Assembly (NCBI RefSeq): GCF_001540865.1
Contig: NC_033621.1
Location: 16,761,225 to 16,825,224, forward strand
From: Ananas comosus
Taxonomy: Eukaryota; Streptophyta; Magnoliopsida; Poales; Bromeliaceae
DNA length: 64,000 bases
Direction: 5' to 3'
The notes below the pieces were generated by a model. The model ran no database searches. It had not been told where the DNA came from and saw only the letters and a program-made list of their open reading frames with translations. The translations under genes were made by a program, and so were the position numbers. Below, one piece after another: positions 1-12,847 of this stretch (its first letter is position 1; the number at the start of each line of letters is the position of its first letter).

Positions 1-447
1 ACCACATCTATTTATTTTCACAAACTATAGTACATCCGTAACTAACAAAAAAAAAAAATAATGATTAGAGCAACCACTTTGAAAGAATATCAATATGAAG
101 ATATTACTGACATAGGACCGGTCAAAAGAAAACCCATGTGATCACAGGCATTGGTTATCAAATCTATACCTTAATTTCAAGGACAAAATATTGAAATTAT
201 TACCAGCCAGAAGTGGTTTCATACATGTCAAGCTAACAACGTAATGTACTTTAACCGTAAAAAGGAAGGAAAAAAAAAAGAAAAAAAAACTGAGAGAATC
301 GAAATGCAAACTTTTGATAAAAAGTCGCTTATTGAAAAGCAACATTAAACATGAAAACAAATAGAGCAATAAGGTGAGTAGATAGCTTCTGTAATACAAG
401 AGAATAATAAATACACTAATTTTAGTCATCATAAAATGATTCCCAAG

Positions 448-895
448 CAGGGGCGGAGCCATAACTTTTGTGTGAGGAGGGCACAACAGATATTAGATTG
501 TACATTAATGAATCGATCTGATCAATTTTTAAAGAAAAGTAGATTAAACCAAAATAATTTAGTTTGAATTGATTCAGTTTCAACAATTTGGACAGTTTCC
601 TTCGAATTCAAGGTTTCAGTTTAACAACAACTTCATAATATTATTTTTATGCAGAAATTATAATATTTAAGCACCAAATTGGCTAGCTTGATATCTTTTC
701 AAAAATATAGTTTGATATCTAAAGCTTATTAATTATTGTATAATATCTATAAAATTTAAAATGCAATAAGTAGCTATTTACTACATATAAGTCTTTTACT
801 AATTCAGAAAAAAAAAACAATGAATATATTAAACTACAATTTAATCTTATTTTAAAGAGAAAAAAAAAACCCTCCACATACAAGGATAGTTATGC

Positions 896-932
<37 letters not shown>

Positions 933-1118
933 GATTCATTCCTTTCCAAAATGGTGCAAGCACTTTTTAGTTGTCTACTCCTTATAGTCATATATAAAAA
1001 ATAGGGACAATATTAGTAAGTAATCGAAAAGGTAGGGCACATGACAAAGACAAACAAGGGACCTTTGAGTCAATCATGGGCATGTGCTTGCCTATGCCAA
1101 TGCTTGGCTCCGCCACTG
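448..1118. mobile_element. Non-autonomous hAT-like element
   Basis: The ends are CAGGGGCGGAGCCA at 448 and its near-perfect inverted copy TGGCTCCGCCACTG ending at 1118. The flanks ttcccaag at 440-447 and 1119-1126 form a perfect 8-bp target duplication, the hAT hallmark. The 671-bp interior is AT-rich, has a GA microsatellite and no transposase. It lies in the last visible intron of the kelch gene. Confidence 0.82.
899..929. repeat. GA microsatellite
   Basis: About 15 uninterrupted AG/GA units inside the hAT-like element. Confidence 0.95.
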
Positions 1119-1386
1119 TTCCCAAGGATATAAGGGCTTGGTAAACAACAACTAGGGCATTCACAAGTAATAAAAGACACAATCAGAAACCAACCATAAA
1201 ATGAACTACTACCTCCACTACCCACCTCTACTAACAAATGCAATTGCAAACATCATTATGGAGTAAATTCCTAGAATAAACCGTACAGCAGGACCAAATT
1301 AACACATCCACCTTTAAAGTGCAAACCTTTAAAGTGTAAAGTGCACAACAGGGGTAGATAATGGCTGAAGCTTGATCATAATTTAC

Positions 1387-4300
1387 CTCTACCCCCAAAG
1401 ATGAGCAATCGTTTCTCAACCATGGTAGCCGAATGTCCACATCTTGGCGGTGGCACTGAACCAGAAACTGATAATTCTCTCCACTCAAGTGAAACTGTTG
1501 AAATAATAAGGTAAACAGCCATAGATCAGATTTTCATTTCCCAAAGATGCAAATCTAGACCAAGTATAACAACATTATTAGAACAGATATAAGAACAAAG
1601 AGCAGAAAGCTCACTTGTATCCAAGATATACACATCTGAAAGCCATTTTTTACCATCCCAGCCGCCATACCTGCATAAGGATACTGAACTAATACTTTTA
1701 CAACAGACCACTAAAATGAACTGTTTACCATAATTAACCAGATTCTTACATAACAATTTTTCGGTTTCCAATGGCAGATGCTGCAGCAAACTCGCGTGGT
1801 GATGGTAGATCACCAAAGCTGGTTAGCTCAGACCACTGCCAAATATCTGAAAAGAGAATATAAGGAAAGTAGTTACCAATAAAGAAAAGAAATTAATGAG
1901 GACAATAATGTGAATCACTGACTCTATGATGATTATTAAGAGACAACAGAAACATACCAAGAACAAGATACACAAAACAAAAAGTTGGCCTCTGTAATAC
2001 ACTTGACTTCTCTAAATTGGGGAGTCCTAGTGTGAGTAGGACCTAAGAAACAAGTCGGATGATTTCAGAGTTTTTTGAAGGGTGTACGAGTGTTTTCGGC
2101 ACAAACTAGATGTGAAAATGAGCTCTGGGATGCGAAAATGAGCTCTGGGATGTGAAATCTGCAAAAGCTACAAATTGTCACATTGTGTACCGGTACGAAA
2201 GTGGGGTACCGGAACCCTATATTGTGTTCAGAAAACCAACGTTCGGGTTTTGCAGAACTGGACCCTTAGTACCGGAACTAGGTGTCTGTGTACTAGTATC
2301 CTAATACGAGTACCGGTACTCAATACCCCGAAGTGTGGAAATTAGCTGGGTGCAAATATGAGAATCGGAGGGTTTTAGTTGCAAATGTGGGCTTATGTTT
2401 AATACCCCAACTACCCCTTCTTTTCTTAATGCAAGAGACTCCTCACACCATTTTACTCTTCACCACACCTCACTTCTCTCACTTTCTCTCTCTGGATTTG
2501 TCTCCAACCAAGGGTTTTGGGGAGATTTGGCTTGGCAAAAAGCTTGAGCAAGGAGCAAGCCTAGTGCAAGGAGGAGTTTGAGGAAAAGAGAACCCTAAGG
2601 TGAGGTTTTGAGATTTTTGAGTTAGGGTTTGGTTTTAACTCTCTTTTAATGGCATTTTGGGAATCTTTATGAGGTCCTAGCCTAAAATAAACTTTTTTTT
2701 TTTTTTTTTTTTTTTTTNTGGTAAAATTCCTGCATCTATTCTTGACATCCTTCTTTATCCCTCCATTACAATTCCAAATTACAATCTGCATCATGATAAA
2801 AAAGAAAGAGAGGAGAAGAGTCATGGCTCTGAGGTTCTACCCTTTTTGGAAGACCCCTGATCAAGTTCCATAGAACTATCATCATCTTGTCCGGTCAAGT
2901 GCGACTCGGTCCTTTTGATCGATGCACCAACGACCAGATCCGTGCTGTAGTCCTCATCCATACCGACATCCTCTTCTTCAGAATCACTCTCTTCCTCTTC
3001 CTCCGATTGTACTTGGAGGGCTTTACTTACCTCTTGTACAGCTCCCATATGGGAGATGGAGCTAGGCTTATAGCCCTCACTGGATTTCCCATTTGGTTTA
3101 TTGGCATATGGTAGAGAAAGGTTTGAAGGGCCACAACTAGTATTCTGCCAATAAGAAGATGGAAAAATAGTACCTCGCGAGGTTAGCGGATTGGGGTTAA
3201 CTCGATTTTTCGGTTTGGAACCCATGTGAACTTGCTTCCCATTAAACCACACTGTCTCTGGATGTGAGATAATTGGATTAGGAACCTCATGGTTATCCCC
3301 CAAACAAATAAAAGGTGGGGCCACTTTCTTACCTGGCACAGATGTTGAGGCAGCCCCTTTTCTAGGTGAGCATGATACTTTATCTTTAGCCACCTTACCA
3401 CGAGCATCATTACTGTCATTAAAACCCAAGCAGGTTTCTTTTTCATTTGAGGGGGTAACGTCCACATCATTTATTGCCCCTGAGTTATCAACCATAGAGT
3501 TCTTAGGGGCATTAAATGCTCTGGACACCTTATGTCTGTGATCCTCACTTTGGAGTCGACTCCCTACCGTTGGAGTTTGCCGACGTGATTGGGGAAACCG
3601 CATTGGGCCAGTTTGATTCAGGCTCACCCCTCCACCATTCTGGGTCTTCTTTGTTGGTAGGTCGACTGAGAAATTTGGATTTTGAACCCCGGTTGAGCTT
3701 TCTCGGCGTGCCCCTCGACGTCTTCGACGAGCTGTAAGCCATGGGCCAAAGGCCTCATCCTCCAAAATGGGGGTTTCTGCACTGGGTCTTGACTCAGTAC
3801 TCGTAGATTTTTCTTTTACCTCGGCAGCCAACTTGGCTTCTCCTTCCTTCCGATAATGGCATAGCTCGGCCCTATGTCCAACTATTCCACATGTATAGCA
3901 AAACAGTGGCAAATTTTCATATAAAACAGAGACGAATTTTCGCTGGTCCGGCGTCCCAACCCAGACCCCTCTTTTAAGAGAGGTACTTAGGTCAAGTTCA
4001 ACACAGATTCTAGCATATCTGCCTCTATCCACAAAAATAGTGGTTTCGTCCACCCTGAGCGGTCGCCCGAAATACGCTGCTATAGGTAATAGAGCATCTA
4101 CCTCCCAATATTCAAATGGGAGGTTATGAAGCTGTATCCAGACCGGTGCCACATTTATGGCATCATCAGATGGTTGGAAGTTGTCCCTCCATCTAATTAA
4201 ATGTATGGCCTGGCCATTAATAGTCCAGGGTCCCTCCGTTAGCACATAAGACATATCAAGCTCGTTAGAAAAACGAAAGGCATAAAAGCCCTCTGCCATG

Positions 4301-7300
4301 TCTGTCACATGGAAAGGCTCTTTTGTTTGCCAAATTTTGGCCAGGGCATTTCGAAGTGTGTTTAGAGAAGGAGGCTTACCTAAGAACTTACCAAAAAGGG
4401 CCAGTCTCCATTTGGCCCGCGCTGATTCAAGGATGCTTTCATCAACCTCTACACAGTCCGCTATGGATGCTTTAAGCCTATCAAGTACCTCATCCGGGAT
4501 GAGGCCTCCCTTTGTCGCTTGAGGACGTTTCCCAGATACGATAGCAGCCCACGAGGTCCTTTGTGGGGGCGGCACCTCCGACTCCGGTAGAGAGCTTACC
4601 GTCGGCGGAGAGGGTGAGGGAGGAAGGTTTTGAGAGCCCCGCCTGAGGGCGGGGCTCATCGGGCCAGTCATGGCGAGTTTTGGGACCGAGCTCTTTTGAA
4701 GTGCAGGAGAGAAACAAGACTTTCTCTAGTAATTGTAAATATAGATTACCTAGCCTAAAATAAACATGAAAACCCATGAGTTTCTGGTGTTCTTGAAAGG
4801 GTGTAAACCCTAGGAGTAAAATTGGGGGTTTTGTGGAAATAGAGCTTATAGTGGAATTGATCCCTTGTTTCCCTAATTGAAGAGCACATCGACGCGAGAG
4901 GCAACTCAAAGTGAGCTTTCGATGAGCCTACGGTGTCCGATTGAGAGAAATTGCCGATTTGCATGCGTTGGCCTTGGGTCGAGCTAAATCGGCGACGATA
5001 AATTGCGAGACCTGATTTTCCCACTTCTAGACGTCGACACGAGGTGGGTGGTACTATCCGAAATAGTCGAGTTTCTTCGTACGTCTAAGTCACTATTTGT
5101 GGCCATGTATCATATTGCATGAGAAATATGGTCTAGGGTCCTATGTAATTGAGTTAGTGGCGGCATGTTTTGGAATGTAAATTGAAACTTATGATTGCAT
5201 GGCATAACGACATACGTTTATGAAATGGACATTGCTATGAGAACCCTAGATACAAATGAAAACTAGTTGTGGACTTAGACAATTGTGGAACACTAGGAGC
5301 AATGAGAATTATTAAGCTTGAACTTAGTGACATGAACCTAATGATATAAACCTAGTGGGGTGAGTTGTTTAGACCTTGAGCACCAAGAGATATTGGGTCA
5401 TTGCATTTGTAGTATGGCATGGTGTGCCTCACCATTGTTGAGCATTGCATGACATAAGGATGTTGTCACCACTAGTAGGTGGTAGGTCCACCGGATAGGT
5501 AGACGGGATCATACTCACACAGTCTATACTTGGCTTGTGGAGGTTGCGACTCTCACGCCGTGAACTCCGGAGTGTCGCATAAAAGCGGGTGAGGATCACG
5601 ACGGTGCCTCCCTAGGAGACGGTCATGGCAGTGGTTCTGGAATGAAAATTCTCTTGCCCGAGTGACTTGGTGAAGTGAGTTGTGGCTCGACCTACGGGAG
5701 AGCCAATGCAATTGGGTCAAGGTAAAGAGAGACAGGTCATGTTCAGTATCTTGTATTCTATGCATGTTGCATGTAGTGTGAGTTTGACTATGATGAGGTT
5801 GTAAAGGCATAGTAGATAGAATTCGTTGCATAATGTACATTGGGTAGAGGTAGATGTCTATATTGTCTACTTTCATTTTTGTAGGTGTTTACTGTTTCTA
5901 TATCTATATGCCTTATTAGATCTAGTGGGAAAATCGACAAGATTGAAAGCAGAACCCACTGGGAACTTCTTTTAATTCTCACCCCCTATTTTGCAGAGCC
6001 GAGCACGAGCGGATTCATCAAGGATCGTGGCAAGGACATTGAGCCCTAGGTAGTGGGACCACCGAGGCTAGGTCTGTTTTCCTTATTAATAGTAAAAGAC
6101 ACATAACATTTTGGGTGAATATGATGTATTTGTGATGGAAATTTTGTATGTAATAGACATAAGTTATAATCTAGTAACTTATATTAAACCCCATATCTTT
6201 TGTCCACGTGGCTAAATTTTCTTAACTTTTGGGATGTAGGACCTACCTGTCAGTATAATTTAACTTAAATTAGGAAAGGTGGGACCCACCTGTCATTGTA
6301 TTTATCTCTTTTCCTTCAAATGAACCAATAAATCTTCCCTATTTACATGAACCGCTTTAATGTAAACCACATTAAACCGTTTCCCCCTTGGGTGTCACTC
6401 CAACTCTCGGTGTTCGCCCCTTCCAGATGGAAAATAGGGTTTGGTGCAAAGCCAATCCGTTTTTCCTCCCCGTCACTTCCATCTGCGGCTCTTCGTTCTC
6501 CTTCGCCACATCAGTTTTTGAAATCTGTTGAATCCGAAGGGCTTCCCGTACTCGTCGATTCCGTTTACGGCACTTTATTCTCCTTCGTTGTAGCAACTTT
6601 CGGAATTTGTTGAATCCGATGGGTTGTGCTACAATATTCTTAGAATATGTCGATGCTTCAACTTTAACTTCGAATTCGTGGGCAACGAAGAAGGAGGCCG
6701 CGGTGGTTCCCACAGCCATCTGTCACGTGGTCACCATAGGGAGGTGAAAACAGTCCAATTCCCCAAAATGTAACCTGTAGATCAGAGATTTGTGGAGAAT
6801 GCTCAGATTGGTGAGGTATATTCTGATCGGGTAGGATTCAATTTCTTTTTTCTTTTCTTTTCATCATTCATCTTTTGTTATAGCTACTCTCTTTCTCTAC
6901 CTCCTATAGCTATGGCAGCCTACCTTGAACGCACTCTATCACCATTGCTCTAAAGCTTTGTGAAGCTTCACTATCTTCAGCCTTTGCCTCCAAGTTGACC
7001 CACACCCTTCAGTTGTTTGAACAAATGCCACTTTGAGTGTTCTTTCACGTTTTCTCTCAAACACCAGCAAATATGTTTACATCTTTTAAATCTCCTCTTA
7101 TTTGGTTCATTTTTGATAGTTATTTATATATCTGTTGGATAAAAAATGTGATTGTTTTATTATCCTTTTCTTTCTAATGCAATTTTTTTATCTTTGTTGA
7201 GAATCCGTTGTTTCTACTAATTATATTTGTTTTGACATTTTGGATGTTATAATGATACAATGCAACTTCGATTATCTAATTTTGCCAGTTTTCATCCTAT

Positions 7301-10300
7301 ATCAATGTCTATTAAGAGTTTGGTATAATTTCCTATAGACACTCTGTCACATAGATACTTTCATGTCACCATTTTTGTTGAACTTACTAGGAAGTTCATC
7401 TTGCTAATTTTAATATTTGTTTTTGCCCTTTATCTGTTTGATGAAATGCCAAATCCACCATCTTTTCTTAATATCTCTCAAATCTTTATAATATGCTCAA
7501 CTTTATACAAGTTTTTTTAATTTCATAATTTTTTTTAATCTTTTTCAAGGTATTTATTGCAAAACGGTCGGCTCTATGCCAAACACTAGCAATTATTGCA
7601 AATTTACAAAAGTATGTTTTACATGATGATGTAAAAACACATTCTTTTCTACTTGGCATGACGAGTATATAATTTATGTAAGAAAGTCTAAGCCTTACTT
7701 CCATTTGAGTGATTCTATTTTGTTTTTTATTGATGCTAAGTCCCACAAGTAGAAACTTCTAATTGCAAGATTTTTCACTTTTTGTTGCTATAGTAAGATT
7801 GTATGATGTTATTCTTTTTTTTTTGTTGCTCAAATATTATATATGTTTAGCCACTTTGGAGTCAATAGTGCTGCAATAAGGTTTGCTATTGACAATCAAG
7901 TATTGAATGCAACCATTTTTTGTGATCAGATCAACTAGGATGGAAGCCTCAAGTTAGTATTTTCTAATGTTGATTAGTCTTTATATATCTATACATCTAT
8001 TTTCGTTTCAATATATATGTTTTATTGTTGGTTTATCATTAGTAGTTTGAAAATTAACATTACTAACCAAAGAGATTTTTCTTGATTTTATAATATTCCT
8101 TTTTTAAAAGTTTTGAGAAGAGTTGGTCAACTTTTGTTGGTGGTTTGATTATACCGTTGTTTTTGATAAAGAAAGCACATAATTTTGGAGAAATGTGAAC
8201 CTAACTCTCCAATATTTTGAGATTGGTGGCCTAGGAACATTTTGATGATTTCAATGTAATTTAGTAAATGTTTTGTAATCAAATAGAGAAAAAGAACATG
8301 CCTATATAGGACTCACATCATTGATCTAATCTAATGTACTTTCTCATATTTTTTTTCTTATCAGGAGTCTGCAACTAGGGTAAAAAGCTTCAAATTGTTG
8401 GTTATTCACAACATTTTCAAGTGAAAATGTCATAGAATATGCCAAGAATGTAAGTCATGCTATATGAATTTAAGACAATTGAGTAATCTCTAACCTAATT
8501 GCTTCAAGGTACACAGGGCACATTCTTTTCTGTTAATTGTGATTTTGATCTTATTTTGATAATCTTTGGTGTGTGCAACTTCATCCTTCAAATTCATGGG
8601 TTGGATAGTTATATATAATTTTCGATGATTTCAAGGTTTGCCGATGTAGAAAGAGAAAGACAACACTAAAGTATAGGTACCATTTCAAGATGCAATGTAG
8701 TTTAAGCAAGATCTGTATGTTTCTACCTTCTAATTTTGTGTTGTATGAGTAGGGAACTAACATTCTAGCTTGCTTTGTAAACATTTTAATAAGATCCCCC
8801 AACTTTTTATGATTGTTTGTATCATATCTGTGTTGTCTCCATATAATGGTGAATATATTTCAAGCAATTATTCACTCTACCACATTAGTTTCTGCAATCA
8901 ATGAATGATACACAATAAGATGTTCTAATCTTTGCCAATATGGTCTCTAAGTTCAAATATATCAAGACCACTACTTCTGAGTTTTGAATTGGACTCAAAA
9001 ACACTAGAACTGGATAAAGATCCAAAGTCATTATTGTCGACAATTGAAGTTTGATTAATGTAAACAATGACTACTGAAACTTTTTTCATTCATGCTTACT
9101 ATTCTTTCTTACTTCTTACTCTTTTGTATTCTTTCTTCATGTGTAGTAAATTTTGCTATGTGATTTTTGTTTGATGGCTGTGTTGTGAAAGCTATTGTAA
9201 TAATTGATTTACATGATATGTGTCTTCTCTTAACAAGATTGATTGGATATCTTGGAGTAATTGATCCTTTGCTATCATATATTAGCTTTCCTGTGAGTCT
9301 TTGGTCTATAATGCGTCTTTGTATACTATTTCTTATTTACTCACTTTCTTATGTACACCTTCATCTTTAAGTGTGTACCAACAAATTTACCTATTTTTAT
9401 ATTATCCAATCGTTTGATTTTATAACTTTTAAGTAAAAAAAATTATAGCAATCAATAACTATTAGCTAACAGAACTATTAATATTAATATAATATTTTAT
9501 TCAGTTAAACAAAATAGGTCATCTAAAAATTAGGAATGCAATAAACAAAATTTAAAAAGTTGAGGAGCTTATTTCAAACTACCTAATATCTAAAAGTTAG
9601 AAGGTTCTTAGTACATTTTCATCGATAAAATAAATAAGAAGATGGAGAACTCTATATAGGCATCAAGGAATTTTTTAGAAGATAGTCATGTATACTTTGA
9701 GATTTGCTACAAATTCATTCTATAATTCTTTATTATCTACGGGCTATTAAGCAAATTTTGAAAAATTGAGGGGGCCATGAACCTAAGGACTATTAAATAA
9801 ATTTTGAAAAGTTGAGGGGTACTATGGCCACTTTGGGCCTATAATAGCTCCTTTCATAAATAATTATATAGAAGGCACCTGAGCTCATATTTGGGTGATA
9901 TTCATGTCTTCACCGATCTGGTTAAATGTGGACATCCTTCTCTGTTGAGCCCTGGCAGCTTTGTGATAGATAATAGAGTCTTTTCTGAGTGCATGCTTAA
10001 TATTTCTTTTAAGTTTTTTATCTTTTTTCTTTGTCACTTTTAGTAAATTTTGCTTTACTATCCATGAGCTCTTGCAATTTGATGCTCTTTTGATGTGCAA
10101 TAATTGTTATATGATTTCTATTTGATGATTGTGTTGTGAAATAGTAAAAGCTATTATAATCGGTAAGTTTTGCTTGATATGTGACTTCTTTTGAAAATCG
10201 TTGATTAGTTCTTTTGGAATAATTAATTTTTTCTTATCATAATTTAGTTTTTTTAAAGGTATTTTATCTATAATGTGGTCTTTATATATTTTTTTGTGAC

Positions 10301-12786
10301 ATTTTATTCTTTGTAAATTTTTACTTTAACAGTGTCTACCTGCCGCAACGGGTAGGTCACTACAATAGTATATATGAAAGGATGTAACTTGTTGAATGTT
10401 CCAAATTGTGAATGCTCAAATGTTGTAATAGATAATTTAAATTCTCTCGTTCTTTGATATGCCCTCGTGCAAATATGTAGTGTTGATCTTTCCTGATTGG
10501 ATATTAATGCACGGACTTTGCTACGCCTTGGACGGAGAGGGGAGACTCTGTCCATTCGGCGAGTCTATTGCGAGCCCGAACTGTCCAAATTGGCGGTGTC
10601 GGGGCGTGACAACCTCAATATGCAATGACAGCTAATTATATAATCAAGCATAATTTTCGAATCAAAAAACAATATTAAAGTTGATACGCCACAATCAATG
10701 AGTTGTACTATAACAATGAGCATTAATAGAAGAACAGATGATCATGACAAAAGACCAAAAGCTGGGTCTTTAATAGGAGCAAGAGACAAGAAAAGCATTG
10801 CCAGGCAAAGAATTAGAGTGAAGAAATCTACAATTTTAGAAAAGGGGATGAAAGGCGTCATATTCTGCAAGTAGAGTTTCATGCGCCCAAAAATGAAAAA
10901 GGGAAAAATATAATGACACCAAAACAAACCAAAGCAAGATTTTATATCCAGATAATAAACAGCAATCATATGAAATTTCAGTTGCACATGATAAATCAGA
11001 TAGAAAATTAATTAACAGGATTTCTATAACATCCAACAAACATAGAAAGAGTAGACAAACTCACCAGTATCAAGCATCCAAAAGTCACCCAACCTAATAA
11101 ACAAATATCATTCAGCAAATATCAAAGAAAAAAAAAAACCATTGCTGCAATGACTAGAAGCAGCAGAAAGATGCAAGAATGTGGACCTCTTACTACCAGA
11201 ACGGCCACCAAAGATGAACATGTTACAGTCAATTGCAACAGCAATATGGAATGCTCTTGGACTTGGACCCACTTGTCCATCGGTTCCACTACCCGTACAC
11301 TCAGGAGCATACCACAACTTATTTTCTGCAGTATGAACAACAGGCAATCACTTAAAAGATTTCCTATCAAGGATGACAGTCCAAAAGTTGATGACATAGT
11401 TACGGATTTAGGGCTTTCATGGCATAGGCCGCACTCTATAGAGAAATATGCCTCAAGGCTCAATAGCATTCTAACGGACAACTGTGAAACGAAGGTAGAC
11501 AAGGTACAACATGGTGCATATAAACATAGTGCGTATATGGTTGGAGGGGTGCTCGAAATTAATCCTTGACTTCATACTTTAGAAAGTACACTGTAAATGG
11601 TAAATATAAGAAAGCAATAATTATTAAAATAAGTATTAGGAAAAGGCAATATATATGTGAACTAGCTACTTGTATAAGTTGTGATTTAGTAATAAATCGA
11701 AACACCAAAATTCCTTACCAGAATTTAAATAAAGCTTCATAGCAAGGTATTCGAACATGAAATGATATAAAATGAAAAAAACAGTATGTAGTAAAATGAA
11801 ATTTTTGTTGTTAGCTATGACAAAGAAGTTAGCTATTTGATTATAGGACAAATCTGAGTAAGAGTTGAATACATAAAATTTTGACCAATACTTTTCCTCA
11901 GTGCTTCTTCCAAGAGTTTACAGCTATGCCTCTTGCCGCTGATTTCAGTTTAATTTTAGCCTTTTGTAAAATCGTGTTCTCCAATCATCAAAGTTGGAAG
12001 TTCAGATCCAAGGAGAGGATTTCATCAGTCGACTATTGGAGATCTCTACGGATACAGAGTATATTATTAGAGCAAGCTGAATCATAATATCCCCTACGTG
12101 ATGCTTTGTAGCTGAAAGTACTTAGACTAGTACATGCTTTAGTAATTTGAAACAACATTGTTTCGAACTTCACGTGCCCTTTTCCTTTTGGATCCCTGCT
12201 AGAAGCAACCTAGATGGTATTTATTGAGGGAAAGAAATACTTGAAACAAAAGAATTTACCAACATTGCCCCTCGTAGAGACAGAGATTAAGTTACAGTAT
12301 TGCACTTGGCAGAGCAATATCATCAAATCCATCACAAGAAGAAAGAATTGAAAAATTATCACTTCAGATTTAGGTTAATATGGTTCAAGAGCATAAAGGA
12401 AAAAAAAAAAAGAATAGTGACCCAACTATCTTGCGCACTGAAAGCAGTTAATGTTCTGTTTGGCCCTTCTTCTACTACTGCCTTCAGCAGCAGCAGCAGC
12501 CTCGTGAAGAATTTGAAGCTCTAATTCGGTGCAGCTGGGAGTATAAACAAGATTCCGAGCGTCAAAAATAAAAGCTCTAATTCGGTGCTTATAATTCTGA
12601 TGAAGAATGAGGTCTTTGAGGTAGTTTAAATTAGTTTTTCTCACGATATATAGTTCTGCTCTGACCGCAGTTAGTCAAACAGCACTCACTACACTCGGCG
12701 GTAGGACCGAAAACTTTGGTGAGATCATGCTGAGAATTGTTCGCGGAAGTGATCTAATAAGCTATCTTATTTTGCACACAAAAACG

Positions 12787-12847
<61 letters not shown>

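Larger units (their letters stand above)
2693..4748 (-). mobile_element. L1-type LINE, truncated just inside ORF2 by its poly(A) tail
   Basis: It is bounded by 17-bp direct repeats. The plus strand begins with a T run (2693-2717, then an N), which is the poly(A) tail of a minus-strand insert. Reading from 4748 on the minus strand: about 77 bp of leader, an intact ORF1 (4671-2821), a 26-bp spacer, the first roughly 25 codons of ORF2 (2794-2719), then the tail. The reverse transcriptase is absent, so this copy is not autonomous. It is best explained as reverse transcription of a prematurely polyadenylated or internally primed LINE transcript. It lies inside the solo LTR in the kelch intron. Confidence 0.87.
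6186..10370. mobile_element. Insertion block within the solo LTR, possibly Helitron-like
   Basis: LTR-like sequence stops near 6185 and resumes near 10370. The intervening 4.2 kb is AT-rich with only short ORFs and no recognisable protein. Near its right edge is a GC hairpin, acctgccgcaacgggtaggt (10337-10356), followed by cactac. This recalls the CCGCAACG-containing 3' hairpin plus CTRR end of plant Helitrons, with a degraded terminus. The left end would begin TC after an A near 6186. No Rep/helicase gene is seen. The class is an inference; that it is an insertion is better supported. Confidence 0.35.
1993..10611 (+). mobile_element. Ty3-type solo LTR (plus orientation) containing nested insertions
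   Basis: It starts TGTAATACACTTGAC at 1993 and ends GGGGCGTGACA at 10611. These termini match the other LTRs in the window (TGTAACACACTGGAC...GGCGTGACA). The flanks are gcctc (1988-1992) and acctc (10612-10616), a 5-bp target duplication with one mismatch. The last 90 bp (about 10520-10611) parallel the reverse complement of the LTR end starting at 23395. No gag, pol or second LTR is present, so it is a solo LTR. Its 8.6-kb length reflects a LINE (2693-4748) and another inserted block (about 6186-10370). The whole structure sits in intron 4 of the kelch gene, on the strand opposite to that gene. The remaining 4766-6185 is LTR sequence with no gene. Confidence 0.72.

Noticed and set aside
1..1386. 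Next kelch exon in the left-hand 1.4 kb
   Set aside because: No minus-strand coding stretch continuing blade 4 was found; the visible sequence is intron and a hAT-like element.
3183..3470. 95-codon minus-strand frame and other frames in 2821-4671
   Set aside because: Alternative frames of the LINE ORF1.
11150..11569. 139-codon plus-strand frame
   Set aside because: Antisense of kelch exon 3 and its intron; the minus strand encodes a clear kelch blade with proper splice sites.
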